Shown: positions 45,675 through 54,179, counted from the first letter of the stretch. The stretch is DNA of 64,000 bases from an uncultured Spirochaetaceae bacterium (GCA_944389025.1 CALXKU010000003.1:1-64000), one strand, 5' to 3'. Numbers and translations are program-made. The notes: generated by a model from the sequence alone, not told the origin.

Positions 45675-45694
45675 CTCTCTGTGAAAGCAGGGAG
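45675..45694 (+). promoter_or_regulatory. GNRA-loop hairpin in the rpmE leader
   Basis: CTCTCTGT (45675-45682), tetraloop GAAA, GCAGGGAG (45687-45694) pairs over eight positions with two wobbles, between rho and rpmE and 17 bases before the GGAGG of rpmE. It has no T-run. It could be a leader element for L31 autoregulation or simply a processing hairpin. Confidence 0.45.
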
Positions 45695-45720
45695 AATTAC
45701 ATAAAACTCGGAGGAAAGAA

Positions 45721-45927
45721 ATGAAGAAGGATATCCATCCAAAATATGAGTTACAGGAAATACGTTGCTCCTGCGGCAACGTAATTAAGACAAAGACGAC
45801 GAGCAATAACCTTTCTGTTGAAATCTGCTCAGCATGCCATCCGTTCTTTACGGGTACGCAGAAGCTGGTTGACACCACTGGAAGGGTTGAGCGCTTCAAC
45901 AAGAGATATAACAGAGGTTCAAACTGA
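45721..45927 (+). CDS. rpmE: 50S ribosomal protein L31, zinc-binding type
   Basis: L31 bridges the subunits. [20 protein letters not shown] and [21 protein letters not shown] are typical, with the two Cys pairs (C-x-C and C-x2-C) of the zinc-containing C+ form. It has 68 residues, with GGAGG upstream. It follows rho and ends at tandem terminators. Confidence 0.96.
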   Translation: MKKDIHPKYELQEIRCSCGNVIKTKTTSNNLSVEICSACHPFFTGTQKLVDTTGRVERFNKRYNRGSN

Positions 45928-45935
45928 TGTAAGGG

Positions 45936-45958
45936 CGGGTTCTTCGGAGCCCGTTTTT
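45936..45958 (+). terminator. First terminator after rpmE
   Basis: CGGGTTC (45936-45942), a TTCG tetraloop, GAGCCCG (45947-45953) with one wobble, then five Ts. Confidence 0.9.
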
Positions 45959-45974
45959 AATTTGTTTTTCCTAT

Positions 45975-46001
45975 CCTGTTCTCTCAGAGAGCAGGTTTTT
46001 T
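45975..46001 (+). terminator. Second, tandem terminator after rpmE
   Basis: CCTGTTCTC (45975-45983), loop TCA, GAGAGCAGG (45987-45995) with one wobble, then six Ts. It lies only 17 bases after the first terminator's T-run. Confidence 0.85.
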
Positions 46002-46104
46002 CACTTTTATCACATTAAGGTAAAGATTTTCTCTCCTAAATCCATTAAAATTCTTGCGTCTCTTATGATTGGATGCAATTATTTAATAATATAGGGAGTG
46101 TTTT

Positions 46105-47277
46105 ATGTACAGGGTTCTTGTGCACCATAGGAATGAGTATGGCGAAGAGCCGGAGGTCGTTGTCGACGTCCCTGGAGTCATGACCATTCTCGGATCCTAT
46201 GCTGATTTCTGTGACGGATATGCTTTGATGTGTACTAACACGCAAGGTCTTCGTCTCGCAATATCTCGCAGAAATGATAATACGGTAAAGGTCTATAATC
46301 ATACGATACAGGACAGGAAGAAGTTTCAGCTTTCAGGTCTCAAGTGCAAGCCTGATGACAAGTGGATAAGCACTGTGAAGGCGGTGTTCATCGCACTGCA
46401 GCATGATGGCATAAGCCTGCCGGGGATGGATATCAGCATAACGGGGCGTACTGCCCATTCGGATTACGATACCCTTTCAGCTGCGGTCGCAGCAGGCTTT
46501 CTTATTGCTTTCAACGATCTGCTGAACCTCTCTCTGAGTCTTAACGACATGCTGCGGATTGCCCATGCGGCCAATGCCTATTCCAATGGCTCATCAAAGC
46601 TCAGGGATTTGCTGACACTTTTCATAATAAAGAAGAAGGAGCTCGTTCTTTTCGACCTTGAAAGCTACACTTACGAGACGATGGAGAACCCGTTCGATAC
46701 CGATGAGATAACTACTTACATCCTCGATTGCGGAATTCCGAAGAACATACTCTACGAGGAAGAGAGAAAGGTTCAGGATATTACGAAGGAGACGATGGAG
46801 ACCCTTAAGAAAACGATGGAGAAGGGTACGAGACTCCGTGATTACAGTACCAGGGAGCTCAAGTATAAGAGGGGGCTTGCCACTGAGAATGCGCTTCGTT
46901 ATGCGAATTTCACTCTTACTGAGTCCTCCAGGGTTACGAAAGCCTGGGAAGCTTTAAAACATAATGACCGCAATCAGTTCTCAAAGATACTTCTTGAGCA
47001 GCAGGATGGGATAAATGATGACCTTGAGGTCACTTCCCCCGAGGTCGAGTGGCTCATAAAGAGGGCTAATGAGAATCCTCATGTCTATGCCTCTTCCCTT
47101 ATCAGCATGGGACTTAGCGGTCATATCCTGATAGTAGGAGAGCCTGGGTTCATAGAGCAGTTCGAAGATAAGCTGGCTGAGTATGAGAGAATATTCGATT
47201 TCCACGCCACACTACGTTCTTTCTCTCCGACAGGCGGAGTAAGGATTTTAAGAGATGACGATTCTGTTGGTCAATGA
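46105..47277 (+). CDS. Galactokinase-like GHMP protein with altered active-site motifs
   Basis: The 390-residue length and motif order match galactokinase: VPGVMTILGSYADFCDGYAL near residues 26-45 corresponds to the PGRVNLIGEHTDYNDG signature, and a C-terminal SLISMGLSGHILIV segment lies where GARMTGAGFGGC is expected. The middle phosphate-binding loop, normally GGLSSSA, is replaced by TGRTAHSDYDTLSAA, and the third motif lacks its glycine-rich turn. It is therefore probably a diverged kinase with another substrate, or a non-catalytic member used in regulation, as known for yeast Gal3. GGGAG precedes the ATG. The 3' end overlaps surE by 23 bases. Confidence 0.75.
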   Translation: MYRVLVHHRNEYGEEPEVVVDVPGVMTILGSYADFCDGYALMCTNTQGLRLAISRRNDNTVKVYNHTIQDRKKFQLSGLKCKPDDKWISTVKAVFIALQHDGISLPGMDISITGRTAHSDYDTLSAAVAAGFLIAFNDLLNLSLSLNDMLRIAHAANAYSNGSSKLRDLLTLFIIKKKELVLFDLESYTYETMENPFDTDEITTYILDCGIPKNILYEEERKVQDITKETMETLKKTMEKGTRLRDYSTRELKYKRGLATENALRYANFTLTESSRVTKAWEALKHNDRNQFSKILLEQQDGINDDLEVTSPEVEWLIKRANENPHVYASSLISMGLSGHILIVGEPGFIEQFEDKLAEYERIFDFHATLRSFSPTGGVRILRDDDSVGQ

Positions 47278-47995
47278 TGACGGTTTTGAGGCGGAGGGGA
47301 TAAGAGTTCTTGAGAAAGTCCTCTCTTCTTATGGCCACGAGATATGGGTCAGTGCTCCTATGCGACAGATGAGCGGGATGAGCCATGCCATGACAATAAG
47401 CAGGGAGATGGAGATCAGAAGGGAAAGCGAGAACCACTATTGCATGGATGGCACCCCTGTTGACTGCGTACTCTATGCCAAGCGTTATGAGGAGGGACTT
47501 TTCCCCCATGATCCGGATCTTGTGATCTCTGGTATCAACAACGGCTATAATCTTGCAACCGATATCACATATTCGGGTACCTGCGGGGCTGCAAGGGAGG
47601 CTGTGCTATGTTCATGGAAGGCCATTGCGATATCTTCCGAGCGCTATGATTATAAAAAGTGCGCCACATTCATAGCAGAGCGTCTCCCTCTTCTTTATGA
47701 CACCCTTGATCTTGAGAGTTTCATGAACATAAATTTCCCACCTTCTTTTAATGGAGAGATGCGTCTCACCATCCCCGGAGATATCCGCTATTCGGATAAG
47801 GTGCATCTACTTCGGCGTTCTGGATCTTCTTTGATTGTGAAGATCTCTGACGTGGTAAGGGAGGACCTTCATGTGGATGGTTTTCTCAATGATACCGAGG
47901 CGTGCAATGAGGGATTCGCATCAGTTTCTTCCGTTTCCATCCTCAATAAAAGCGGACTGGCTGGCTTTGAGAAACTGAAAGGGCTTCTATCCTGA
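47255..47995 (+). CDS. surE: 5'-nucleotidase SurE
   Basis: SurE is a metal-dependent nucleoside-5'-monophosphatase linked to stationary-phase survival. The metal-binding VNDDGFEAEGI start, the AP-type loop APMRQMSGMSHAMT, DGTPVDCVLY and SGINNGYNLATDITYSGTCG are all intact. It has 246 residues. The start lies inside the preceding galactokinase-like gene and the stop overlaps the next start, so three genes are coupled. Confidence 0.95.
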   Translation: MTILLVNDDGFEAEGIRVLEKVLSSYGHEIWVSAPMRQMSGMSHAMTISREMEIRRESENHYCMDGTPVDCVLYAKRYEEGLFPHDPDLVISGINNGYNLATDITYSGTCGAAREAVLCSWKAIAISSERYDYKKCATFIAERLPLLYDTLDLESFMNINFPPSFNGEMRLTIPGDIRYSDKVHLLRRSGSSLIVKISDVVREDLHVDGFLNDTEACNEGFASVSSVSILNKSGLAGFEKLKGLLS

Positions 47996-48300
47996 TGAGC
48001 TGGGAGGATATCTGCTCCCGCTGTGGATTCTGCTGTCATGAGAAGGTCGTTATGGGAGATTTCCTTATCATATCTGAGCGCTGCTGCGAGTTCTTTGATG
48101 AGGAGAGCCGGCTATGCAAAGTATATGACAAGAGGTTCAAAGTCTGTTCGCGATGTCGCAAGGTTACACCGTTAAGGGCATCTCTTGTTTCATATCTTCC
48201 ACCTACATGCTCATATGTCATGTGGGCAAAAAGGCATCATATCCGCCTCCGTCGCGATAAGGAGATGGTCTTTTCTGATGAGTCAGGCTTTCCTGGTTAA
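47995..48300 (+). CDS. YcgN/UPF0260-like cysteine-cluster protein
   Basis: A 101-residue protein with the pattern CSRCGFCCHEK, CKVYDKRFKVCSRCRKVTP and YLPPTCSYV, matching the YcgN/YkgJ zinc- or iron-cluster family, of unknown function. Ten or so cysteines in such a short protein imply metal binding. ATG 47995 overlaps the surE stop. It lies directly before the Fe-S assembly genes nifS-nifU, which may or may not be meaningful. Confidence 0.85.
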   Translation: MSWEDICSRCGFCCHEKVVMGDFLIISERCCEFFDEESRLCKVYDKRFKVCSRCRKVTPLRASLVSYLPPTCSYVMWAKRHHIRLRRDKEMVFSDESGFPG

Positions 48301-48353
48301 CTTGACTACCAGGTTAATTAAAGCTAACTTATTAGTGTTAAGGACGATATTCT

Positions 48354-49526
48354 ATGGATAAATACATATATCTTGATAATAACGCTACCACGGAGATGGC
48401 TCCCGAGGTCAAAGAGATCATGAGGGAGAATGAGGATCTCTACGGCAATGCTTCAAGCATGCATGCCATGGGAAGGATGGCAGAGAGTGCAATAGCCTGG
48501 GCAAGGGGAGAGGTTGCTAAGCTCATAGGTGCTGATGAGAAGGAAGAGATCTATTTTACATCAGGTTCCACCGAGGGGAATAACACCGTATTCAACACGT
48601 TCCGCGACCTTATAGACGATGGTAGCAGGAAGGACAGGATAATCCTTTCCACGGTTGAGCATCCTGCGAGCATCGAGACAGCCAAGTATCTTAAAAAGAG
48701 GGGCTATAAGGTGGATTACGTTCCCGTGGACCATATGGGAATGGTCGATTTGAAGGCTCTTGAAAGCATGATGGCTGATGATGTTGTACTGCTTTCCCTG
48801 ATGCTTGCTAACAATGAGTCTGGTGTCATACAGCCTGTGAAGGAGGCGAGCCGGATTGCAAAGGCCCATGGGGCTTACGTTCATACGGATGCTACACAGG
48901 CCATAGGAAAGATTCCTGTTAACGTGGACGATCTGGGAGTGGATTACCTTACACTGTCAGGCCATAAGTTCTACGGCCCCAAAGGGGTGGGAGCCCTTTA
49001 TATCCGTAAAGGTTCTCCTCGCACTCCGCTGCTTCATGGAGGCCATCAGGAAGGTGGGCAGAGGGCTGGAACATATAACAACCAGGCGATAATAGGGCTT
49101 GGTAAGGCAGCTGAGCTTGCCAGGCTGGGGCTTGATGAGGAGCGTAAACATCTCTGGTCTCTGAGGAGTGCGCTTAAGAAGGGGATTGAGGAGCGGATAG
49201 CAAATGTGACATTCAACGGTTCTGATGATTATGAGACGGCATTGCCTGGGACCCTCGATGTCTCTTTCTCTTCCGCAGAGGGGGAGAGCATACTGCTCTA
49301 TCTGGACCTTGAGGGCATAGAGGTTTCCACTGGAAGCGCATGTGCATCCGGCTCTCTTGAGCCAAGCTACGTACTTCTTGCTTCCGGCCTCGATATAGAA
49401 CTGGCTCACGGTTCGATCCGATTCTCATTCGGACGCTATAACACGATGGAGGAAGTTGAGACTGTGCTTGAGAAGCTTCCACCGATTATTGAGAAGATAA
49501 GAAAAATGAGCACAAGGAAGGTATGA
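48354..49526 (+). CDS. nifS: Cysteine desulfurase, NifS/IscS type
   Basis: The PLP enzyme that frees sulfur from cysteine for Fe-S clusters. MDKYIYLDNNATTEMAPEV, TSGSTEGNN, the HTDATQAIG segment and the PLP lysine in SGHKFYGPKGVGALYIRKG are clear; the sulfur-accepting cysteine is in STGSACASGSLEPSYVL. It has 390 residues. AAGGA precedes the ATG. nifU follows after three bases, so both are one unit. Confidence 0.95.
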   Translation: MDKYIYLDNNATTEMAPEVKEIMRENEDLYGNASSMHAMGRMAESAIAWARGEVAKLIGADEKEEIYFTSGSTEGNNTVFNTFRDLIDDGSRKDRIILSTVEHPASIETAKYLKKRGYKVDYVPVDHMGMVDLKALESMMADDVVLLSLMLANNESGVIQPVKEASRIAKAHGAYVHTDATQAIGKIPVNVDDLGVDYLTLSGHKFYGPKGVGALYIRKGSPRTPLLHGGHQEGGQRAGTYNNQAIIGLGKAAELARLGLDEERKHLWSLRSALKKGIEERIANVTFNGSDDYETALPGTLDVSFSSAEGESILLYLDLEGIEVSTGSACASGSLEPSYVLLASGLDIELAHGSIRFSFGRYNTMEEVETVLEKLPPIIEKIRKMSTRKV

Positions 49527-49529
49527 TTT

Positions 49530-50141
49530 ATGGCTAGCAGTTTTTTCTCAGAATGGGTTTATACGGATACTGTCAAGGATCATTTCATGAATCCGAGGAA
49601 CATATGGAAAGAGGATGATGATTTTGTCCCGGATGGGGTTGGAGAGGTTGGCTCTCTTGCCTGTGGAGACCAGATGAGGGTCGGCATAAAGGTCAAGGAT
49701 GGAAGGATTGCGGACCTCAGATGGCTCACTTACGGTTGTGCTTCAGCCATAGCAAGCACATCGATGATGAGCGAGATGGCTATCGGGATGAGCCTTGAGG
49801 AGGCTTATCATCTCTCTCCGAAGGAGATAATGGATTCCCTTGGCGGACTTCCTGAGCATAAGTTCCACTGCTCCGTCCTTGGTGATAAAGCACTGCGCGC
49901 AGCAATAGATGACTATCTGGAGAAGAACGGACTTGAAAATCCTTATAAGGCCACCACTGCGAAAATCATATGTGAGTGCAAAGGTGTGACGGACCAGATG
50001 ATCGAGGATCTCGTTAAGAGTGACCAGGTAAGGACTCTCGATGAGCTCATCGCCAAGACAGGAGCTACCACGGGCTGCGGTAAATGTAAGGAGAGAATTG
50101 TTGCAGAGCTTGCGGAGCTGCTTCACATCTATAACAAGTAA
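49530..50141 (+). CDS. nifU: NifU-type Fe-S scaffold with BFD-like [2Fe-2S] domain
   Basis: The N-terminal IscU-like domain supplies the scaffold cysteines in SLACGDQMRVG, TYGCASAIASTSMMSEM and HCSVLGDKALRAAI. A BFD-like domain follows from about residue 145, with ICECKGVTDQMIEDLV and TGATTGCGKCKERI carrying four cysteines for a stable [2Fe-2S] cluster. The C-terminal Nfu domain of classical NifU is missing; at 203 residues this is the shorter two-domain form. It assembles clusters with NifS, encoded just upstream. Confidence 0.93.
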   Translation: MASSFFSEWVYTDTVKDHFMNPRNIWKEDDDFVPDGVGEVGSLACGDQMRVGIKVKDGRIADLRWLTYGCASAIASTSMMSEMAIGMSLEEAYHLSPKEIMDSLGGLPEHKFHCSVLGDKALRAAIDDYLEKNGLENPYKATTAKIICECKGVTDQMIEDLVKSDQVRTLDELIAKTGATTGCGKCKERIVAELAELLHIYNK

Positions 50142-50143
50142 GC

Positions 50144-50461
50144 ATGGTATCCATATATAAGGAAGCGGTTAAGGATGCCCTCTATCCCAGGAAGAACGGT
50201 GTTGTCTCAAAGCGCAACCAGTCCCTTTCGGTGACACCTGTCAGGGATATGAAAGCAGCCGAGATAAAGGCTCTAAGAAAGAGCTTAAGGCTTTCTATAG
50301 CGGTCTTCGCATCTCTTCTCTCTGTCAGTGTGAAGACCCTGGAAGCATGGGAGGCCGGAACAAACAAGCCCTCAGGCCCATCTCTGAGGCTGATGAACAT
50401 GATGAAGGATAACCCGGATTTCCTCATAGATATGGGCCTGATAAAGGAGAGCTTCAGGTAG
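50144..50461 (+). CDS. Small HTH protein, NadS/HigA-like
   Basis: The 105-residue protein has a Cro/C1-type helix-turn-helix in its second half: AAEIKALRKSLRLSIAVFAS, then LLSVSVKTLEAWEAGTNKPSGPSLRLM. This is the NadS/HigA-2 antitoxin-like arrangement. No toxin gene is adjacent, so it may be a stand-alone regulator, perhaps of the Fe-S genes just upstream, from which it is separated by two bases. It overlaps the 3' end of the convergent kinase gene by eight bases. Confidence 0.8.
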   Translation: MVSIYKEAVKDALYPRKNGVVSKRNQSLSVTPVRDMKAAEIKALRKSLRLSIAVFASLLSVSVKTLEAWEAGTNKPSGPSLRLMNMMKDNPDFLIDMGLIKESFR

Positions 50462-52106
50462 CGCCATACACGCTTGATCCAATGAATTCCCTGAGAATCG
50501 AATCCTTCGGCACTAAGGTCGTGTCTATCGGGGAGATGTACTGCAGAAAGGACAGAAGACGTCTTGCAACCGGATAGGCGTCCCTGTCCTCTTTTCTTAC
50601 CATCCTCAGAAGCGGTATCGCCTTTGAGGAGAGGACCGCAAGCTCATAGTCAAGGGCGCTGTTAATCATGACATCCGCATTGTTCTGATAGGGGAATATA
50701 TGATTCTTCTCCCCTCGCTCCACGCTTGGCCAGCGTGAGATTGTCTCTACCGCATCGAAACCTCTGGTGCGGTTATCGCGTACCATTCTTCTTATTATGC
50801 GATTGTCGGTTGTACTGATACGCGTATTTGAATCCAGGTTCAGCAGTGTCAGTGCGGATATGTATACCTTGAAGCTCAGTGACGAATCGAGATTTGGAAG
50901 GAGTGCGGGGTTGAGGCCGTGGATTCCTTCGATTAACAGATACGTGTCATCATCCATCCTGTAGCCTTCCATGCTCAGCTCCGTCTCCTGCTTTATGAAT
51001 GAGAATGATGGAAGGTGTACATCCCTTCCTTCAAGAAAGTCGTTTATCTGCCAGCGGAAGAAATCGAGCCGCAGTGCTTCCAGTGCCTCATAGTCATAAT
51101 CTCCGCTCTCATCCCTCGGCACTTCGGAGCGGGGCTTGTAATAGTCATCAAGGCTGATCTTTATTGCCTTTTTCCCCATTATCCTGAGCTCATCTGCCAG
51201 CTTCAAGCTGAATGTCGTCTTGCCTGAGGATGAGGGGCCTGCGATGAATATGATTCTCGCACTCTTCTTTGCAAGGATCATGTCTGCTATCTTTATGATT
51301 TTCCTCCTCTGCTGTGCTTCCATCAGCAATATGTCGTGCGCAATCCTGTTTTTAGCGATGCTGTCATTGAGCTCTCCGATGGAACGTATGGAAATCCTCT
51401 CCTCATTCATCCTGCTCTCTTCAAAGACCGAGAATAGCAATGGGTTGTCTGAAAATGGCATAATTCTCTCTATTGATCGGGATTGGGGGTATCTTAAAAG
51501 AAGCCCATCCGAGTACCGCCTCAGTTCCCAGAGCGTGACGATTGAGAAGTCCGGAAGTACAGGTTCCGTGTAAAGGGCGTAGAAATCACCACAGCGGACG
51601 AAATCGTAATCGCTATCGTTCATTGATTCAAGGAGTATTTCAGTTTCCTTTTCCTCTTTCTCCCTGGCATAGCTCATCGCCTTATCATGGCTGAGCCTTA
51701 TCCTCTCAATCCTTGTTCCCTTCTCAACGATTTCCATCATCTTCTTTTTGAGAGCATCCAGTGAGAAATCCTTCTGGTCTTCGTAACGGAAAAAATAACC
51801 GTCTCCCAGGCTGTGCCCGATTACAAGTGGCCTTTTATGATAGATAAGGCTTGATGCGTATGAGAGCAGCAGTGTAAGGCTCTTCCTGTAAATCCTCTTT
51901 CCAAGAGGGGAAAAGAGGGGGATGCTTTCTATTTCAGAGGCACCTTCAACCCTTTCGGAGAGGCTTTGAAGCTTTCCGTTGACCAGTACTCCTACAGTCG
52001 GATTGTCTGAATAGCTTTTTCCGTCGTATTCAACTATGTTCCTGTATTCCGAAAGGAATTCCACATTTCGCTCTATCCCGTCAACATTTACATTTATTTT
52101 TTCCAT
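50454..52106 (-). CDS. Nucleoside kinase fused to a threonyl-tRNA-synthetase-like N-terminal region
   Basis: The C-terminal part is a uridine-kinase-type P-loop domain: Walker A IAGPSSSGKTTFSLKLADEL near residues 290-309, ISLDDYYK and the LLIEGIHGLNPAL segment. The N-terminal 270 residues begin with a TGS-like ubiquitin fold (GVLVNGKLQSLSERVEG) and contain GHSLGDGYFFRYED, resembling the second additional domain of threonyl-tRNA synthetase. This fusion is known in spirochaetes and Firmicutes as a putative nucleoside kinase. It has 550 residues. No Shine-Dalgarno sequence is present; TCGACA, 17 bases, TGC-TATCAT and six bases lead directly to the ATG. Confidence 0.88.
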   Translation of the reverse strand: MEKINVNVDGIERNVEFLSEYRNIVEYDGKSYSDNPTVGVLVNGKLQSLSERVEGASEIESIPLFSPLGKRIYRKSLTLLLSYASSLIYHKRPLVIGHSLGDGYFFRYEDQKDFSLDALKKKMMEIVEKGTRIERIRLSHDKAMSYAREKEEKETEILLESMNDSDYDFVRCGDFYALYTEPVLPDFSIVTLWELRRYSDGLLLRYPQSRSIERIMPFSDNPLLFSVFEESRMNEERISIRSIGELNDSIAKNRIAHDILLMEAQQRRKIIKIADMILAKKSARIIFIAGPSSSGKTTFSLKLADELRIMGKKAIKISLDDYYKPRSEVPRDESGDYDYEALEALRLDFFRWQINDFLEGRDVHLPSFSFIKQETELSMEGYRMDDDTYLLIEGIHGLNPALLPNLDSSLSFKVYISALTLLNLDSNTRISTTDNRIIRRMVRDNRTRGFDAVETISRWPSVERGEKNHIFPYQNNADVMINSALDYELAVLSSKAIPLLRMVRKEDRDAYPVARRLLSFLQYISPIDTTLVPKDSILREFIGSSVYGAT

Positions 52107-52112
52107 AAGAGA

Positions 52113-52192
52113 ATGATAGCAGTAAAAAAAGAGGTTGTCGAATTTTTAAAAGTAACTTCTCTATGGTGCAAAGCATGACTAACAATTATAAT
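52113..52192. promoter_or_regulatory. Divergent leaderless promoters of the nucleoside-kinase and AOR-like genes
   Basis: Minus strand: TCGACA, 17 bases, extended -10 TGC-TATCAT (52113-52121), six bases, ATG at 52106. Plus strand: perfect -10 TATAAT (52187-52192), seven bases, ATG at 52200; its -35 is poor. Neither gene has a ribosome-binding site. Confidence 0.6.
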
Positions 52193-52199
52193 CATAGCG

Positions 52200-53735
52200 A
52201 TGAGCATTCTGTATATCGATCTGGAAAGTGGTGAAGTAAGAAATGAGAAAGACAGGGATGAGAAGGGTTTCTTTCTCGTCCACTCGCTTATGGGGGAAGG
52301 GGGTGAGAGAATCGTTTTCTCTTCTATAACTGATGCATCCCTTGAGATCAGCGGAGCATTATCTTCCTGTTATGCATTCTCATCTCCTCTCAAAGAGCGT
52401 ATCGAGTATGGGTACATGCCATCCCTTTATGGCCTTGTCCTTTATAATTTCGGCTATACCGCCATGGTGATTGAGGGGCGGGCTGATTGCCTCAGCTATA
52501 TAACAATGCGTGGTGGCACGGTTGAGATTCATGAGTGTGAAAATTATGCCCACACATCGGTTTCAACCTTCTCCTCTGCCGTTAGGGAGAAGGATTCGGA
52601 TATTGTACTTGCCACGGGAAAGGCTGCAGACAGCCATATAAAATGCTCCGCCCTCTATGAAAACGGGAGGGAGGTCGGACGTGGTGGTTTCGGTTATGCC
52701 TTCTCTTCTCTGAACCTGAAGGGAATATGTTTTCAGCGCCTCCTTGCAAAAAGGAAGAGTGGAGATGAGGATAGGCGATATCTCAGAGCTCTAGAGAAGT
52801 CCAAGTTCGCAAAAAGACTCAAAAGAGACAGTACGACAGGCTGGATACGCAATGCTGAGCGTGCCGCATTCCTTCCTATAGACGATTTTGAGCGTCGTCA
52901 TGATGCAAGGGCGATATTCCTTGACGGTTCATATCTGAAAGAGAAATACGGGGTATACAGCGCTGGGTGTGGAGATTGTCCTGTATCGTGTGGAAGGCTG
53001 TTGCAGGATGGCTCTTCAGCCCCTGATATCACGGAGGCAATGGCGCTGGGATCAATGCAGGGCATATTCTCATCAGATAAGGTGATGCTTTTGAAAGCGG
53101 CGGTCAACGAGGCTGGTCTTGAGACTGTGGAGGCGGGAGCGATGCTTGCCGGCTCCTCCCTTTCTTTCGAAGATAAGATACGTTTCGTGATGGATTATAA
53201 TGGGGCTTCTTATGGACGCTATGAGATGGGAGGACTGTCAGTGCTTGCGGATCTAAGGGGATCCGGTGAGGCAGCGCTTTTCCTGATGCTCGGAGATAGC
53301 GAGCTCCCGTATTACACGCTATATGCGCCATGCGTGATAAGAAATGACAGGATTTCTGCGATTCTCGCACTTTTTGAGAGGGTTTATAGATACGCTCTTT
53401 CTTCCCGTGGCCTTCCTGTCAAAGGTGCGTACGCCGCGTATTGCTCATCCATTCCCGCATCCTGCTATGCTGTTCCTGAGATCCTTCGCTTCGTTCTTTC
53501 GAGAATATCATTTTTCGGAATAAAACCATCCCTTCTCATAAAAGAGGGGCTTGAGATAATAAACCTCATAGGGGAGGAGGATAATCCGGTCGATGACCAT
53601 TTCGTATACACATCATCTTCCACCACAGAAAGGAGCGTATGCAATCCCACGCGGCTGATGATGCATTACAGGACTGAGAAGAGAAGGCTAGAAGAGAAGT
53701 TCCTTAAAAACACGGGCCTTGGGGAACGTAAGTAG
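52200..53735 (+). CDS. Divergent aldehyde:ferredoxin oxidoreductase (AOR) family protein
   Basis: AOR enzymes oxidise aldehydes with a tungsten-bispterin centre and a [4Fe-4S] cluster. The N-terminal fold is recognisable (ILYIDLESGEVRNEK; the FGYTAMVIEGRAD strand; GREVGRGGFGYAFSSLNLKGI), and AGCGDCPVSCGR near residue 260 gives the C-x2-C-x3-C cluster ligands, with YCSSIPASCYAVPEI further on. It is 511 residues, about 90 shorter than typical AORs, with a reduced C-terminus. Pterin-cofactor genes are not in the window. It may be a diverged enzyme or a cofactor-free relative. The promoter suggests a leaderless message. The stop lies 48 bases inside the convergent gene. Confidence 0.8.
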   Translation: MSILYIDLESGEVRNEKDRDEKGFFLVHSLMGEGGERIVFSSITDASLEISGALSSCYAFSSPLKERIEYGYMPSLYGLVLYNFGYTAMVIEGRADCLSYITMRGGTVEIHECENYAHTSVSTFSSAVREKDSDIVLATGKAADSHIKCSALYENGREVGRGGFGYAFSSLNLKGICFQRLLAKRKSGDEDRRYLRALEKSKFAKRLKRDSTTGWIRNAERAAFLPIDDFERRHDARAIFLDGSYLKEKYGVYSAGCGDCPVSCGRLLQDGSSAPDITEAMALGSMQGIFSSDKVMLLKAAVNEAGLETVEAGAMLAGSSLSFEDKIRFVMDYNGASYGRYEMGGLSVLADLRGSGEAALFLMLGDSELPYYTLYAPCVIRNDRISAILALFERVYRYALSSRGLPVKGAYAAYCSSIPASCYAVPEILRFVLSRISFFGIKPSLLIKEGLEIINLIGEEDNPVDDHFVYTSSSTTERSVCNPTRLMMHYRTEKRRLEEKFLKNTGLGERK

Positions 53736-54179
53736 GAAGACGCCTTTCTCATCCAGGATTGCAAAGCTTTTGACTCCATCTCTTGGCCGTGCAGGAGATC
53801 CGGGATTGAGGAATATTATTCCCCCGTTTTTTTCAAGCATTGATCTGTGCGTATGCCCTGATATGAAGATATCTCCATCTTCCAGCTGGAACTGGTAGCT
53901 CTGATAGTGATCGCCGTGGGTTATGACGGCTTTTCTAACACCAAAATCGAACTTTATGAAATCCCTTGGATCAGAAAGGAGGCTAAGGCTATGGTATCTG
54001 TCACAGTTTCCCATTACGGTTATGAAATCGGTGTTATATGCCATGACTTCCATCTCTGAAGTCGGGCAGAAATCGCCGGCGGATATTATGGCCTCGCAAC
54101 CGAGGTCCTCTTTCAACCTGATAATGGTGGAGAACGCCTTCTCATCCCCATGGATGTCAGAGCATACGAGATATTTCAT
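53688..54179 (-). CDS. YfcE-type metallophosphoesterase
   Basis: A small calcineurin-like phosphodiesterase: CSDIHGDEKAF, SAGDFCPTSE, GNCDRYHS, ITHGDHYQ and SGHTHRSML supply the dinuclear metal ligands. I start at ATG 54179 (MKYLVCSDIHG), with AAGG seven bases upstream; the longer frame starting at 54248 adds an unrelated leader. Length is 163 residues. Relatives hydrolyse phosphodiesters in vitro; the natural substrate is unknown. It overlaps the convergent AOR-like gene by 48 bases. Confidence 0.88.
   Translation of the reverse strand: MKYLVCSDIHGDEKAFSTIIRLKEDLGCEAIISAGDFCPTSEMEVMAYNTDFITVMGNCDRYHSLSLLSDPRDFIKFDFGVRKAVITHGDHYQSYQFQLEDGDIFISGHTHRSMLEKNGGIIFLNPGSPARPRDGVKSFAILDEKGVFLLTFPKARVFKELLF

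Noticed and set aside
50144-50461. A complete toxin-antitoxin pair with the NadS/HigA-like protein
   Set aside because: Neither neighbour is a toxin: upstream is nifU and downstream a convergent kinase gene.
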